Part shown: positions 8,935 through 17,416 of the stretch, in pieces
Layout: every line of letters starts with the position of its first letter
How positions within the stretch are numbered: the first letter of the stretch is position 1
NCBI RefSeq assembly: GCF_004134865.1
Contig: NZ_SDPO01000001.1
Coordinates: 186,001 to 250,000, forward strand
Reading direction: 5' to 3'
DNA: 64,000 nt
Source of the DNA: Agromyces fucosus
GTDB taxonomy: Bacteria; Actinomycetota; Actinomycetes; Actinomycetales; Microbacteriaceae
Position numbers and translations under genes: made by a program
Notes under the pieces: model-generated
Databases searched by the model: none
Seen by the model: the letters and a program-made list of their open reading frames with translations, nothing else
What the model was told of the DNA's origin: nothing

Positions 8935-10619
8935 GCACGGTCGTCAACATCGAGCGGCTCGGCGTCTCGTTCGCCACCGACGCCGGGGCGGTCAAGGCCG
9001 TCGACGACGTCTCGCTGAAGGTCGAGCGCGGCGAGGTGCTCGCGATCGTCGGCGAGTCGGGATCCGGCAAGACCGTCACCGCGAAGACGATCCTCGGTCT
9101 CCTGCCCGAGACGGCCACCACGAACGGTGCCGTCATCCTGTCGAACAAGGCCGGCACCTCCGAGAGCGACGTCATCTCGCTCTCGAAGAAGCAGCTGCGA
9201 GCCGTCAGGGGCACGGATGTCGCGATGGTGTTCCAGGAGCCCTCGAGCGCCCTGAACCCGGTCTACACCGTCGGCTGGCAGATCATCGAGGGGCTCCGTG
9301 CCCACACGTCGATCTCGACGAAGGACGCGCGGGCGAAGGCGATCGAGATCCTCGGCCGGGTCGGCATCCCCGACCCCGAGCACCGGGTCGACCACTACCC
9401 GCACCAGTTCTCGGGCGGCCAGAAGCAGCGCATCGTCATCGCCATGGCGCTCGTGCTCGACCCCGGCCTGATCGTGGCCGACGAGCCGACCACGGCGCTC
9501 GACGTGACCGTGCAGGCCGAGATCCTCGATCTGCTCCGCCGTTGCCGCGACGAGTTCGGCATGGGCATCGTGCTCATCACGCACAACATGGGCGTCGTCG
9601 CCGATCTCGCCGACCGAGTGGCCGTGATGTACCAGGGCAAGGTCGTCGAAGAGGCCGATGCCAAGACCCTCTTCGCCTCGCCGAAGGCCGACTACACGAA
9701 GGCGCTGCTCGCCGCGGTGCCCTACGTCGGTACCGGCACCGCGAGCGCGATCGAACGCGCGGCGAAGCGACCGGCCGACTGGCTCGAGCAGGCGCCCGTC
9801 GTCGAGGCATCCGGTCTCGAGATCGTCTATCCGGGCCGCTTCGGCAAGCCCGGGTTCCAGGCCGTCGGCGGCGTCGACTTCGTCATCCGCCCGGGCGAAG
9901 TGCTCGGGCTCGTGGGGGAGTCCGGCTCGGGCAAGACCACCATCGGTCGTGCCATCGCGGGACTGACGAAGGTCACGGGCGGTTCGCTGCGCGTGCTCGG
10001 CCACGAGATGAACGGCGTGCGGGAGCGCGAGTTCCGGCCGTTGCGCAGTCGCATCGGCTTCGTCTTCCAAGACCCGGCGTCGAGCTTCAATCCGCTGCTG
10101 ACGATCGCCGAATGCGTCGCCGAGCCCCTCGTCATCCACGGCAGGGCTTCGAACCCCGCTGCAGCGCGCAAGCGGGTCGACGAGCTGCTCGAGGCGGTGC
10201 AGCTGCCGAAGGCCTACGGCGACCGCTACCCGCACGAGCTGTCGGGCGGGCAGCGCCAGCGCGCGAGCCTCGCCCGGTCGCTCGCGCTCGAGCCCGAACT
10301 GCTCATCGCCGACGAGCCGACCTCGGCGCTCGACGTCTCGGTGCAGGCCCGCGTGCTCGAGCTCTTCGCCGAGCTCCAGCGCGAGTTCGGCTTCGCCTCG
10401 CTCTTCATCAGCCACGATCTCGCCGTCGTCGACATCCTCGCCGACCGCATCGCGGTGCTCTACCGCGGTTCGCTCGTGGAAGAGGGCACGGGTGCCGAGG
10501 TGCTCGGTGCGCCGAAGGATCCGTACACGCAGCGACTGCTCGCGTCGTTGCCGGTCCCCGACCCGGTCGCCCAGGCGGAGCGTCGCGAAGAACTCCGGCG
10601 ACTCCGGGAGGCGGTGTGA
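8931..10619 (+). CDS. ABC transporter ATP-binding protein with two fused nucleotide-binding domains
   Basis: 562 aa carrying two complete ATPase domains, equivalent to DppD plus DppF. Domain 1 has Walker A GESGSGKT (near residue 42), signature FSGGQKQR and Walker B LIVADEPTTALD; domain 2 repeats GESGSGKT, LSGGQRQR and LIADEPTSALD near residues 330-465. It energises the preceding permeases. The ATG at 8931 overlaps the permease stop. Each half also carries the C-terminal oligopeptide-type extension with a Pro before a Tyr-rich segment (SPKADYTKALL, APKDPYTQRLL). Confidence 0.93.
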   Translation: MSTVVNIERLGVSFATDAGAVKAVDDVSLKVERGEVLAIVGESGSGKTVTAKTILGLLPETATTNGAVILSNKAGTSESDVISLSKKQLRAVRGTDVAMVFQEPSSALNPVYTVGWQIIEGLRAHTSISTKDARAKAIEILGRVGIPDPEHRVDHYPHQFSGGQKQRIVIAMALVLDPGLIVADEPTTALDVTVQAEILDLLRRCRDEFGMGIVLITHNMGVVADLADRVAVMYQGKVVEEADAKTLFASPKADYTKALLAAVPYVGTGTASAIERAAKRPADWLEQAPVVEASGLEIVYPGRFGKPGFQAVGGVDFVIRPGEVLGLVGESGSGKTTIGRAIAGLTKVTGGSLRVLGHEMNGVREREFRPLRSRIGFVFQDPASSFNPLLTIAECVAEPLVIHGRASNPAAARKRVDELLEAVQLPKAYGDRYPHELSGGQRQRASLARSLALEPELLIADEPTSALDVSVQARVLELFAELQREFGFASLFISHDLAVVDILADRIAVLYRGSLVEEGTGAEVLGAPKDPYTQRLLASLPVPDPVAQAERREELRRLREAV

Positions 10620-11476
10620 TGCGTGGCGCCGCCCACGGCTATCCGATCGTGCTCGACGACCTGTCGGTCGAGTATCCGGCCCGTGGCCCGAGTCCGGCGC
10701 ACGTCGCCCTGCACGGCCTGAGCTTCTCCGTCGCGCCGGGCGAGGTCCTCGGCCTGCTCGGCAGCGCTGGCAGCGGCAAGAGCACCCTCGCGCGGCTGCT
10801 CGCGGGCGTCGCGCTCGACGCCCGCGCATCCGAGGGCCGGCCGCTCATCACCGGCGGCGACGCCACCGTGCTCGGGCAGTCGCTGCGCGGCATCCCGAAG
10901 CGGAAGCTGCCCGAGTACCAGTTCCATGTCGGCTACCTGCCGCAGGACGCGGCGTCGACCCTGCCCGCCGATCGCACGGTCGCCGAGATCATCGGCGAGC
11001 CGATCCTCGAGCGCGACCACCGCTACAACGCGCGCGCCCTCGCGACCCGGGTCGCGACCATGCTCGACGGCGTGCGCCTGCCGCTCGGCAAGCTCGAGAT
11101 GTACCCGTACGAACTGTCGGGCGGGCAGCGGCAACGGGTGGCGCTGGCCCGGGCGCTCGTGCTCGGGCCGTCGGTGCTCATCGCCGACGAGCCCACCGCC
11201 GGCATCGACCTCACCGTGCGCGACGTCGTGGCGCAGCTGATCGGCGAGCTGCAGCGCGAGCACACGTTCTCGGCCGTCATCATCAGCCACGACCTGCCGG
11301 TGCTGCGCAGTACCGCGAAGCGCGTCGCGGTGCTCGATCGTGGTCGGCTCGTCGCCATCGGCACGATCGACGAGGTGCTCGACGACCCGCAGCATCCGTA
11401 CGTGAAGGCCCTCGCGGGCGCGCTCGATGCCGGTCATGCCGTGATCGACGACCTCGATCTGGGTCCTTCGGTATGA
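10619..11476 (+). CDS. Third ABC ATPase in the importer operon
   Basis: 285 aa, one nucleotide-binding domain: Walker A GSAGSGKS, signature LSGGQRQR, Walker B LIADEPTAGIDL, switch His in IISHDLPVL. It shares a base with the preceding stop (TGATG), so it is translated with it. A third ATPase is superfluous for a standard Dpp system whose two NBDs are already fused upstream. The Walker A loop (GSAGSGKS) differs from GESGSGKT in the fused protein, so it is not a recent duplicate. It may form alternative dimers or serve another permease. Confidence 0.85.
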   Translation: MRGAAHGYPIVLDDLSVEYPARGPSPAHVALHGLSFSVAPGEVLGLLGSAGSGKSTLARLLAGVALDARASEGRPLITGGDATVLGQSLRGIPKRKLPEYQFHVGYLPQDAASTLPADRTVAEIIGEPILERDHRYNARALATRVATMLDGVRLPLGKLEMYPYELSGGQRQRVALARALVLGPSVLIADEPTAGIDLTVRDVVAQLIGELQREHTFSAVIISHDLPVLRSTAKRVAVLDRGRLVAIGTIDEVLDDPQHPYVKALAGALDAGHAVIDDLDLGPSV

Positions 11477-12489
11477 CGGATGCCGCGGCGCCCGCGCCGC
11501 GCGCACGGCATCGCGTCGTGCCCGGCGCACCAGGTTCGCGCCGCGCGGCGGTCACGCCGGTCGAGGCGGGTCCGATCGCGATCCTGCCATCGGCCGAGCC
11601 TGCCTTCGTCGCCGCCGTCGAGCGCGCCGGGGGAGTCGTCGCCCCGCTGACGGCCGCGACGCGCGGAATCGTGTGGACTGCGGCATCCGGCAGCGAAGAT
11701 CTCGCAGGCGTGCTCGACGAGCACCCGTCGGTCGCGTGGTTGCAGTTGCCGTGGGCGGGCGTCGACGCGTTCGCCGGGCTCATCGGGCGTGCGGCCGGCG
11801 ACGGGCGTGTGTGGACGAGCGCGAAGGGCGCCTACGCGCAGCCCGTCGCCGAGCACGCCCTCATGCTCGTGCTCGCGGTGCTCCGTGAGCTCCCACGACG
11901 TGTGCGCGCGACGTCGTGGCACGTCGACGAGGTCGGCCGCACGCTCTACGGTGCGAACGTCGTCATCGTCGGCGCCGGCGGCATCGCCGTCGAGCTGCTG
12001 CGTCTGCTCGCTCCATTCGGTGCGCGCGTGACGATCGTGCGGCGCAGCGCAGAGCCCGTGGTCGGCGCCGAACGCACGCTGCCGACCACGCGCCTCGGCG
12101 AGGCACTCGACGACGCCGACGTGGTGGTGCTCGCCGCGGCGCTCACCGGCGACTCACGCGGCCTGATCGCAGCGGCAGAGCTGCAGCGGATGCCTCGTGG
12201 CGCCGTGCTCGTGAACGTGGCACGAGGCGGTCTCATCGACACCGGAGCGCTCGTGGAGGCGCTGGAGTCGGGCCACCTCGGCGGTGCCGGGCTCGACGTC
12301 ACCGACCCCGAACCGCTGCCCACGGGGCATCCGCTCTGGCAGGCGCCCAACTGCATCGTGACGCCGCACGTGGCCGACACCGAGGAGATGACCGTGCCGC
12401 TCTTCGCCGAGCGCATCGCGCACAACGTGCGCGCGTTCCTCGGCGACGGCGACTTCGAGGGTCGGATCGATCCGGTCGCAGGCTACTGA
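11473..12489 (+). CDS. D-isomer specific 2-hydroxyacid dehydrogenase family protein
   Basis: NAD(P)-dependent dehydrogenase, 338 aa. The Rossmann motif is VGAGGIAVEL, and the catalytic set is visible: Arg in NVARGGLID, Glu in TDPEPLP, and His in VTPHVADTEEM. It starts inside the third ATPase gene (ATGA overlap), so it is the last cistron of the transporter operon. This links the importer to oxidation or reduction of a 2-hydroxy or 2-oxo acid, but the substrate is unknown. The first 30 residues are Ala/Arg-rich and not conserved in the family. Confidence 0.85.
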   Translation: MTDAAAPAPRARHRVVPGAPGSRRAAVTPVEAGPIAILPSAEPAFVAAVERAGGVVAPLTAATRGIVWTAASGSEDLAGVLDEHPSVAWLQLPWAGVDAFAGLIGRAAGDGRVWTSAKGAYAQPVAEHALMLVLAVLRELPRRVRATSWHVDEVGRTLYGANVVIVGAGGIAVELLRLLAPFGARVTIVRRSAEPVVGAERTLPTTRLGEALDDADVVVLAAALTGDSRGLIAAAELQRMPRGAVLVNVARGGLIDTGALVEALESGHLGGAGLDVTDPEPLPTGHPLWQAPNCIVTPHVADTEEMTVPLFAERIAHNVRAFLGDGDFEGRIDPVAGY

Positions 12490-12531
12490 GGTCCGTGCGG
12501 TCGCGTGCGGCATTGTCGAGGCGGCCTCGGA

Positions 12532-12561
12532 TTGGGAGTCGGGCGAACCTTTTGCTAGAGT
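12532..12561 (+). promoter_or_regulatory. Candidate promoter of tRNA-Asn
   Basis: A -35-like TTGGGA (12532-12537), an 18-bp spacer and a -10-like TAGAGT (12556-12561) lie 20 bp before the mature tRNA 5' end. Confidence 0.55.
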
Positions 12562-12581
12562 ATCCATCGCTGAACAAGCGA

Positions 12582-12654
12582 TCCTCCATAGCTCAATTGG
12601 CAGAGCAATCGGCTGTTAACCGGTAGGTTCTTGGTTCGAGTCCAAGTGGGGGAG
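12582..12654 (+). tRNA. tRNA-Asn (anticodon GTT)
   Basis: All four arms fold: acceptor TCCTCCA/TGGGGGA, D stem GCTC/GAGC, anticodon stem ATCGG/CCGGT with loop CTGTTAA, and T stem CTTGG/CCAAG. The anticodon GTT reads AAC/AAT codons. The discriminator is G and no CCA is encoded. It stands alone between the transporter operon and the GNAT gene. Confidence 0.96.
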
Positions 12655-12660
12655 CATTCG

Positions 12661-12688
12661 CGGCCCGGTCTCTTCGGAGGCCGGGCCG
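12661..12688. terminator. Bidirectional terminator between tRNA-Asn and the GNAT gene
   Basis: A 12-bp stem with one G-U pair (12661-12672 and 12677-12688) capped by a TTCG tetraloop, followed by TTCTCGT. It lies 6 bp after tRNA-Asn and 28 bp beyond the convergent GNAT stop. Confidence 0.75.
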
Positions 12689-12716
12689 TTCTCGTCTCCG
12701 CCCTGCCGTGGCGGCC

Positions 12717-13202
12717 TCACGCCGGTGCGACGAGATCCTTGGCCATCCAGTGGTCGGCGTACGGACCATCGCTGAACGCCGGTACCTCGCGATAGCCGGA
12801 GCGACGGTACAGGCGCTGCGCTTCGACCAGGTCGCCGCGCACCTCGAGTCGCATGCGTCGCACCCCGTGCTGCTCCGCCAGGCGCTCGACCTCACCGATG
12901 AGCGCTGCCCCGACGCCTCGGCCGCGCGCCTCCGCCGTGATGAAGACACGGGTGAGTTCACCGATCTCGTCGCCGACGTACCGCACGCCGGCGCACCCGA
13001 GCACATGGTCGGCGTCGAGTGCGAGGACGAAGGCTCCGGTGCCGCCCTGCAGGTCGTCGCTCGGCTCATCGGCGAGCGTCTCCTCGATCTCGGCGGCCGT
13101 CGCGGGGCGCCCGTGGTACCGGCCGATGATGTCGTCGTAGTAGCGGCGGAGGATCAGGCGCGCGGCCTCGGTCGTCGGGTCGGCGTGAACGAAGGTGAGC
13201 AC
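12717..13202 (-). CDS. GNAT family N-acetyltransferase
   Basis: 161-aa acetyl-CoA-dependent acyltransferase. The GNAT core is present: strand 4 ELTRVFITAEARGRGVGAALI with the acetyl-CoA loop R-G-R-G-V-G, then MRLEVRG and AQRLYRRSGYREV (motif B). The substrate is unknown. The GTG start at 13202 is preceded on the minus strand by TAACGT at a 6-nt distance, which suggests a leaderless mRNA. It is divergent from azlC and faces the tRNA-Asn terminator. Confidence 0.9.
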   Translation of the reverse strand: MLTFVHADPTTEAARLILRRYYDDIIGRYHGRPATAAEIEETLADEPSDDLQGGTGAFVLALDADHVLGCAGVRYVGDEIGELTRVFITAEARGRGVGAALIGEVERLAEQHGVRRMRLEVRGDLVEAQRLYRRSGYREVPAFSDGPYADHWMAKDLVAPA

Positions 13203-13208
13203 TCGCCA

Positions 13209-13214
13209 ACGTTA
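13209..13214 (-). promoter_or_regulatory. Candidate -10 box for the leaderless GNAT gene
   Basis: On the minus strand TAACGT is followed by 6 nt (TGGCGA) and then the GTG start at 13202. Confidence 0.45.
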
Positions 13215-13284
13215 GCCGAGGCCCCTCGAGCCGGCTTCGGGGCCGCCGCGCCCGGATATTCTGGTGGACGGAACAGGAGGGTCT

Positions 13285-14046
13285 GTGGACGAGCGCACCG
13301 CTGCCGACGCATCCGCCGCCGGCGACGGCGACGACGTTGCTGCCGAGCGCTCGACGGCGGTCCGCGACAGCCTGGCCGTCGGCCTCGCGACCGCCATCTA
13401 CGGCGTCTCCTTCGGCGCACTCGCGGTGGCGGCGGGCCTCGACATCTGGCAGACCTGCTTCCTCAGCCTCGTGATGTTCACCGGTGGCTCGCAATTCGCG
13501 CTCGTCGGCGTGCTCGCGAGCGGTGGAGTCGCGGCCGGATGGTCGGCAATCGCGACCGCGGCGATGCTCGGCATCCGCAACGTCGTCTACGGCATGCGCA
13601 TGAAGCCGATCGTCGACGACGTCGATCCGGCGACCGGACGAGGCAGCATCTGGCGACGCGTCGCTGCGGCGTGGGTCACGATCGACGAGTCGACGGCGGT
13701 CGCGCTCGCACAGTCGAACGATCGGGCGGCGCGCATGGGCTTCTGGGTGACGGGCATCACGATCTTCGTCGGCTGGAACCTGACGACGCTCGCGGGCGCC
13801 CTCATCGGCGACGCGATCGGCGACACGCGGGCGTGGGGGCTGGATGCCGCGGCCGCTGCGGCCTTCCTCGGACTCCTGTGGCCGCGTCTCAAGCGATTCC
13901 AGGCGGGCGCCGTCGCGGTGGCGGCGGCGGTCGTCGCGACGCTCACCACGCCGGTGCTCATGCCCGGCCTCCCGGTGCTGGTGGCGGCCGTGGTCGCGGT
14001 CGTCGTCGGCTGGTTCAACCTGTTCGATCGGCGGCGTGCATCGTGA
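13285..14046 (+). CDS. azlC: AzlC family branched-chain amino acid exporter subunit
   Basis: Polytopic membrane protein, 253 aa, that pairs with AzlD to export branched-chain amino acids. The family start VGLATAIYGVSFGALAV is followed by CFLSLVMFTGGSQFA and the loop LGIRNVVYGMRM, classic AzlC segments. An AGGAGG site at 13275-13280 sits just before the chosen GTG at 13285 (spacing 4 nt); another in-frame GTG at 13264 has no SD. It overlaps azlD by 4 bp. Confidence 0.9.
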   Translation: MDERTAADASAAGDGDDVAAERSTAVRDSLAVGLATAIYGVSFGALAVAAGLDIWQTCFLSLVMFTGGSQFALVGVLASGGVAAGWSAIATAAMLGIRNVVYGMRMKPIVDDVDPATGRGSIWRRVAAAWVTIDESTAVALAQSNDRAARMGFWVTGITIFVGWNLTTLAGALIGDAIGDTRAWGLDAAAAAAFLGLLWPRLKRFQAGAVAVAAAVVATLTTPVLMPGLPVLVAAVVAVVVGWFNLFDRRRAS

Positions 14047-14348
14047 CCACGTGGCACATCATCCTCATCGCCAGTGCGGCGACCCTGGCACTCAAGCTCG
14101 TCGGGCACCTCGTGCCGGCCGGCTTCCTCGAGCGCGAGCGCCCGGCACGTATCGCCGACCTGCTGACGGTCGCGCTGCTCGCCGCGCTCATCGCGGTGCA
14201 GACCCTCGGCGCCGGCCAGGAGATCGTGGTCGACGCGCGGGTTCCCGCGGTGATCGTCGCGGCCGCGCTCTACGCGCTCAGGGTGCCGTTCATCGTCGTC
14301 GTGGCGGTCGCCGCGCTCGTCGCCGCCGGCATCCGCGCCCTCGCATGA
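14043..14348 (+). CDS. azlD: AzlD domain-containing protein
   Basis: 101-aa membrane protein with about four hydrophobic segments, the small partner of AzlC. The GTG at 14043 overlaps the azlC stop (GTGA), so expression is coupled. Segments such as LIALKLVGHLV-like and ALYALRVPFIVVV match the AzlD family shape. It is convergent with def, whose stop lies 37 bp away. Confidence 0.88.
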   Translation: MTTWHIILIASAATLALKLVGHLVPAGFLERERPARIADLLTVALLAALIAVQTLGAGQEIVVDARVPAVIVAAALYALRVPFIVVVAVAALVAAGIRALA

Positions 14349-14384
14349 ACCGGCGCCACGCGGCATCCGCTGATCTGGTGCCGC

Positions 14385-14948
14385 TCAGGCCTCGAGCTCG
14401 TCGACGCCCGGCATCCACTGCGCACCGGGCTTGCCCCAGCCGAGCTTGCGGGTGATCTTCGCGACGATGCGCTGATCGCGCTCACCGAGACGGTCGGTGT
14501 AGAGCGTGCCGTCGAGGTGGTCGTACTCGTGCTGGAAGATGCGTGCGAGCCATCCCTCGGCCGTGATCTCGAATCGCTCCCCGTCGAGGTCGGTCGCGCG
14601 GAGGATCGCGCGTTCGGCGCGTCGAAGCCCGAAACGCTCGCCCGGGAACGAGAGGCAGCCCTCCTCCTCGTCGATGTCGGGCTCACCGGCCGGCGGCGGG
14701 GAGATCCAGAGCTCGGGGTTGATCGCGACGCCTCGCCACCGCGTGCCGTCTTCTTCGACCCATCCGTAGGTGAAGAGCCTGAGCCCCACGCCGACCTGCG
14801 GGCCGGCCAGCCCGACGCCCGGAGCGGCATCCATCGTCTCGAACATGTCCGCCACGAGGGTGCGGATCTCGTCGTCGATCTCCTCGATCGGGAGGGCGGG
14901 GGAATGCAGCACCGGGTCACCGGTGATTCGAATGGGGAGCACGGCCAT
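14385..14948 (-). CDS. def: Peptide deformylase
   Basis: Removes the N-formyl group from nascent proteins. All three metal-site motifs are intact in the 187-aa protein: GVGLAGPQ (44-51), EGCLS (96-100, metal ligand C98) and HEYDH (140-144). The ATG at 14948 gives the family-typical start MAVLPIRITGDPVLH. On the minus strand TATCCT lies 6 nt before it, so the mRNA may be leaderless. An ORF continuing upstream to 15221 in frame crosses the divergent transporter gene and is not used. Confidence 0.96.
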   Translation of the reverse strand: MAVLPIRITGDPVLHSPALPIEEIDDEIRTLVADMFETMDAAPGVGLAGPQVGVGLRLFTYGWVEEDGTRWRGVAINPELWISPPPAGEPDIDEEEGCLSFPGERFGLRRAERAILRATDLDGERFEITAEGWLARIFQHEYDHLDGTLYTDRLGERDQRIVAKITRKLGWGKPGAQWMPGVDELEA

Positions 14949-14954
14949 TCGGCA

Positions 14955-14982
14955 AGGATATCCGGCACGGACCGGGTAGGGT
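14955..14982. promoter_or_regulatory. Divergent leaderless promoters of def and the DMT transporter
   Basis: Minus-strand TATCCT (14955-14960) is 6 nt before the def ATG. Plus-strand TAGGGT (14977-14982) is 6 nt before the transporter GTG at 14989. The two -10 boxes are 16 bp apart within a 40-bp intergenic space. Confidence 0.5.
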
Positions 14983-14988
14983 CGATGC

Positions 14989-15906
14989 GTGGAACCGGAC
15001 CTGAGCGACCTCACCGAGCAGATCGCACTCGACCCCACCCAGTTCATCGGGATCCCGCTGGCCCTCGTCGGCGCGGTGTTCCTCTCCCTCGGCGCGCAGT
15101 TCCAGCACCGAGGCGTGGTCAAGGTCGAGTCGCGCACCGTCGACAGCTTCGGCAAGGGGCTGAACTTCAAGCAACTCGCGCTGCTCCTCGCGCGGCCCTC
15201 GTGGGTCATCGGCACGGTCATGCTCGGCCTCGCGATCGTCTTCCAGCTGTCGAGCCTCTACTTCGCGCCGCTCATCGTGGTGCAGCCGCTCGGCGCCATC
15301 GCGCTCGTCATCACCTCGATCCTCAACTCCCGCATCAATCACGTGAAGCTGAACCGCAAGTCGATCACGGCCATCGTGATGTGCGTGGGCGGCGTGTTCC
15401 TCTTCGTCGGCGTCGCCGCGTTCACGGCCGTCGACAAGCCGGTCACCGACAAGCAGCTCATCACGATCCTGATCATCCTCGCCGTGGTGCTCGCGGCCGC
15501 CGGCGTCACGTTCGCACTCTTCCGCCAGCACATCCGCGCGATCTACTACGTCATCATGGCCGGCGTGCTCTACGGCTTCGTGGCCACGCTCGCCAAGGTC
15601 GTCATCGGGCGGGTGGAGCAGGGGGAGTTCGAGTGGCTGACCACCCTCTGCGTGATCGGGCTGCTCGGTGCCGCCGCCCTCGGCGCCTACTTCGTGCAGA
15701 ACGCGTACGCCTCCGGCCCGCCCGACCTGGTCATCGCCGGACTGACGGTGGTCGATCCCATGGTCGCCGTCGCGATCGGCATCGCGGTGCTCGGCGAGGC
15801 GTCGCAGGCGCCGCTCTGGGCGATCGGCGTCTTCATCGTCGCGGGCGTCATCGCGGTGTGGGGCGTCTTCCAACTCGCACGGAACCACCCGCAGACGCGC
15901 CTGTGA
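14989..15906 (+). CDS. DMT-superfamily membrane transporter
   Basis: 305 aa with about nine predicted hydrophobic helices. The first helix (FIGIPLALVGAVFLSLGAQFQH), the motif APLIVVQPLGAIALVITSILNS and the C-terminal DPMVAVAIGIAVLGE recall the drug/metabolite transporter superfamily, particularly the branch related to NIPA-type magnesium transporters. The substrate is unknown. The GTG start is 6 nt after a TAGGGT box, and def diverges upstream. Confidence 0.8.
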   Translation: MEPDLSDLTEQIALDPTQFIGIPLALVGAVFLSLGAQFQHRGVVKVESRTVDSFGKGLNFKQLALLLARPSWVIGTVMLGLAIVFQLSSLYFAPLIVVQPLGAIALVITSILNSRINHVKLNRKSITAIVMCVGGVFLFVGVAAFTAVDKPVTDKQLITILIILAVVLAAAGVTFALFRQHIRAIYYVIMAGVLYGFVATLAKVVIGRVEQGEFEWLTTLCVIGLLGAAALGAYFVQNAYASGPPDLVIAGLTVVDPMVAVAIGIAVLGEASQAPLWAIGVFIVAGVIAVWGVFQLARNHPQTRL

Positions 15907-16075
15907 GCTGAGCGACGACGGCTCCGGCGACATGCGTGCACAGGGGAGCATCCGGTGCGCTGCGTAGACTATCGTCGGATTCAGTCCGCGCGTCGAGCCG
16001 CCTATCGCAGCGCCCCGATGCCCCGACGAGGGCCGATCGCCCTCGATCCCTTGAAATGGTGAGGAACAACCCCAC

Positions 16076-17329
16076 GTGTCAGACACCCCCGGTGCGAGTG
16101 GTCCCGGCACCGCCGGAGCCGAGACCGAACGACGGCTCACGGTACTGATCGGCGCCGACACCTTCGCCCCCAACGTCAACGGTGCCGCGCGCTTCGCCGA
16201 GCGCCTCGCGGCAGGTCTCGCCGAACGCGGCCATGACGTGCACGTCATGGCCCCCGCCGGAAACCGCAAGCACGGCACCTGGAAGGAGGTGCACGAGGGT
16301 CAGGAGATCACCGCGCACCGCCTGCGCAGCTGGCGCTGGTACCCGCACGACTGGCTGCGATTCGCGCTGCCGTGGCGCATCCGGCAGAACAGCGCCAAGG
16401 TCATCGACCAGGTCAAGCCCGACGTCGTGCACTTCCAGTCGCACATCATCACCGGCCGTGGTCTCTCGGTCGAGGCCCAGAAGCGCGGCATCCGCATCAT
16501 CGGCACCAATCACTTCATGCCCGAGAACATGCTCGAGTTCACCCTGCTGCCCGCAGGGTGGCAGGAGTGGGCCGTCGGTCTCGCCTGGAAGGCCGCACGC
16601 CGCACCTTCGGCCGCGCCGAGGCCGTGACGACACCGACCCGCAAGGCCGCGCAGTTCCTCGAGAAGCACACCGGTCTCGTCGGCGTGCACGCGATCTCGT
16701 GCGGCATCGATGCGCACAAGTACTCGCCCAACTGGGAGCCCCGCACCGAGAACCGGATCCTCTTCGTCGGTCGCGTGACCGGCGAGAAGCAGATCGACGT
16801 GCTGCTGCGCGCCCTCACGCTGCTGCCGAAGGAGCTCGACGCCAAGGTCGAGATCGTCGGCGGGGGCGACCAGAAGAAGCACCTCGAGCACCTGGCGGTC
16901 GAACTCGGCATCGCCGACCGGGTGAAGTTCACCGGGTACGTGACCGACGACGAGCTGCGCGAGGCCTACCACCGCGCGTCGGTGCTCGCGATGCCGTCGA
17001 TCGCCGAGCTGCAGAGCATCGTGACCATGGAGGCCATGGCCTCGGCGCTGCCCGTCGTCGCGGCGAACGCAATGGCGCTGCCGCACCTCGTGCACGACGG
17101 CGAGAACGGCTACCTCTTCGAGCCGAGCAACGCCGAAGACCTCGCCGCGAAGCTGCGCATCGTGCTCGAGGCGTCGCCGGCCGAGTACCGAGCGCTGAAG
17201 GAGGGGTCGATCCGGCTCATCGCCGCACACGACATCCAGCGCACGATCTCGACGTTCGAGAGTCTGTATCGTGGGAAGCCGGTGACCGATCCGGTCACCG
17301 ACGTCGCGCCGGCCGCCACTCCAGAGTGA
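16076..17329 (+). CDS. Glycosyltransferase family 4 (GT-B fold)
   Basis: 417 aa. The N-terminal acceptor domain begins with DTFAPNVNGAARFAERLAAGL and contains DVVHFQSH; the C-terminal donor domain has FVGRVTGEKQIDVLL, the phosphate/sugar-binding segment and the EX7E-like stretch SIAELQSIVTMEAMASALP. Close resemblance is to actinobacterial GT4 enzymes acting on lipid or phosphatidylinositol acceptors; the donor and acceptor are not determined. The GTG at 16076 follows a GTGAGGA SD. A TAGACT box at 15965 is a possible promoter. The stop lies only 10 bp before a tRNA gene. Confidence 0.88.
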   Translation: MSDTPGASGPGTAGAETERRLTVLIGADTFAPNVNGAARFAERLAAGLAERGHDVHVMAPAGNRKHGTWKEVHEGQEITAHRLRSWRWYPHDWLRFALPWRIRQNSAKVIDQVKPDVVHFQSHIITGRGLSVEAQKRGIRIIGTNHFMPENMLEFTLLPAGWQEWAVGLAWKAARRTFGRAEAVTTPTRKAAQFLEKHTGLVGVHAISCGIDAHKYSPNWEPRTENRILFVGRVTGEKQIDVLLRALTLLPKELDAKVEIVGGGDQKKHLEHLAVELGIADRVKFTGYVTDDELREAYHRASVLAMPSIAELQSIVTMEAMASALPVVAANAMALPHLVHDGENGYLFEPSNAEDLAAKLRIVLEASPAEYRALKEGSIRLIAAHDIQRTISTFESLYRGKPVTDPVTDVAPAATPE

Positions 17330-17339
17330 CCCGGTGCGC

Positions 17340-17416
17340 GGGGCGGTAGCTCAGCTGGTCAGAGCAGTGGACTCATAATCCATCGGTCACGGGTTCAAGT
17401 CCCGTCCGCCCTACCA
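17340..17416 (+). tRNA. tRNA with CAT anticodon (Ile2 or elongator Met)
   Basis: Acceptor GGGGCGG/CCGCCCT (G1-U72 wobble), D stem GCTC/GAGC, anticodon stem GTGGA/TCCAT with loop CTCATAA, T stem ACGGG/CCCGT, discriminator A, and a CCA tail encoded at 17414-17416. A CAT anticodon is shared by elongator Met and by Ile2, which is modified to lysidine; the anticodon arm resembles Ile2 sequences I recall, but this is not decisive. It is 10 bp after the glycosyltransferase stop. Confidence 0.93.

Noticed and set aside
12593..13069. Minus-strand ORF across tRNA-Asn ending with LGLEPRTYRLTADCSAN
   Set aside because: It is the same antisense-tRNA artefact, continuing into the GNAT gene in the wrong frame.
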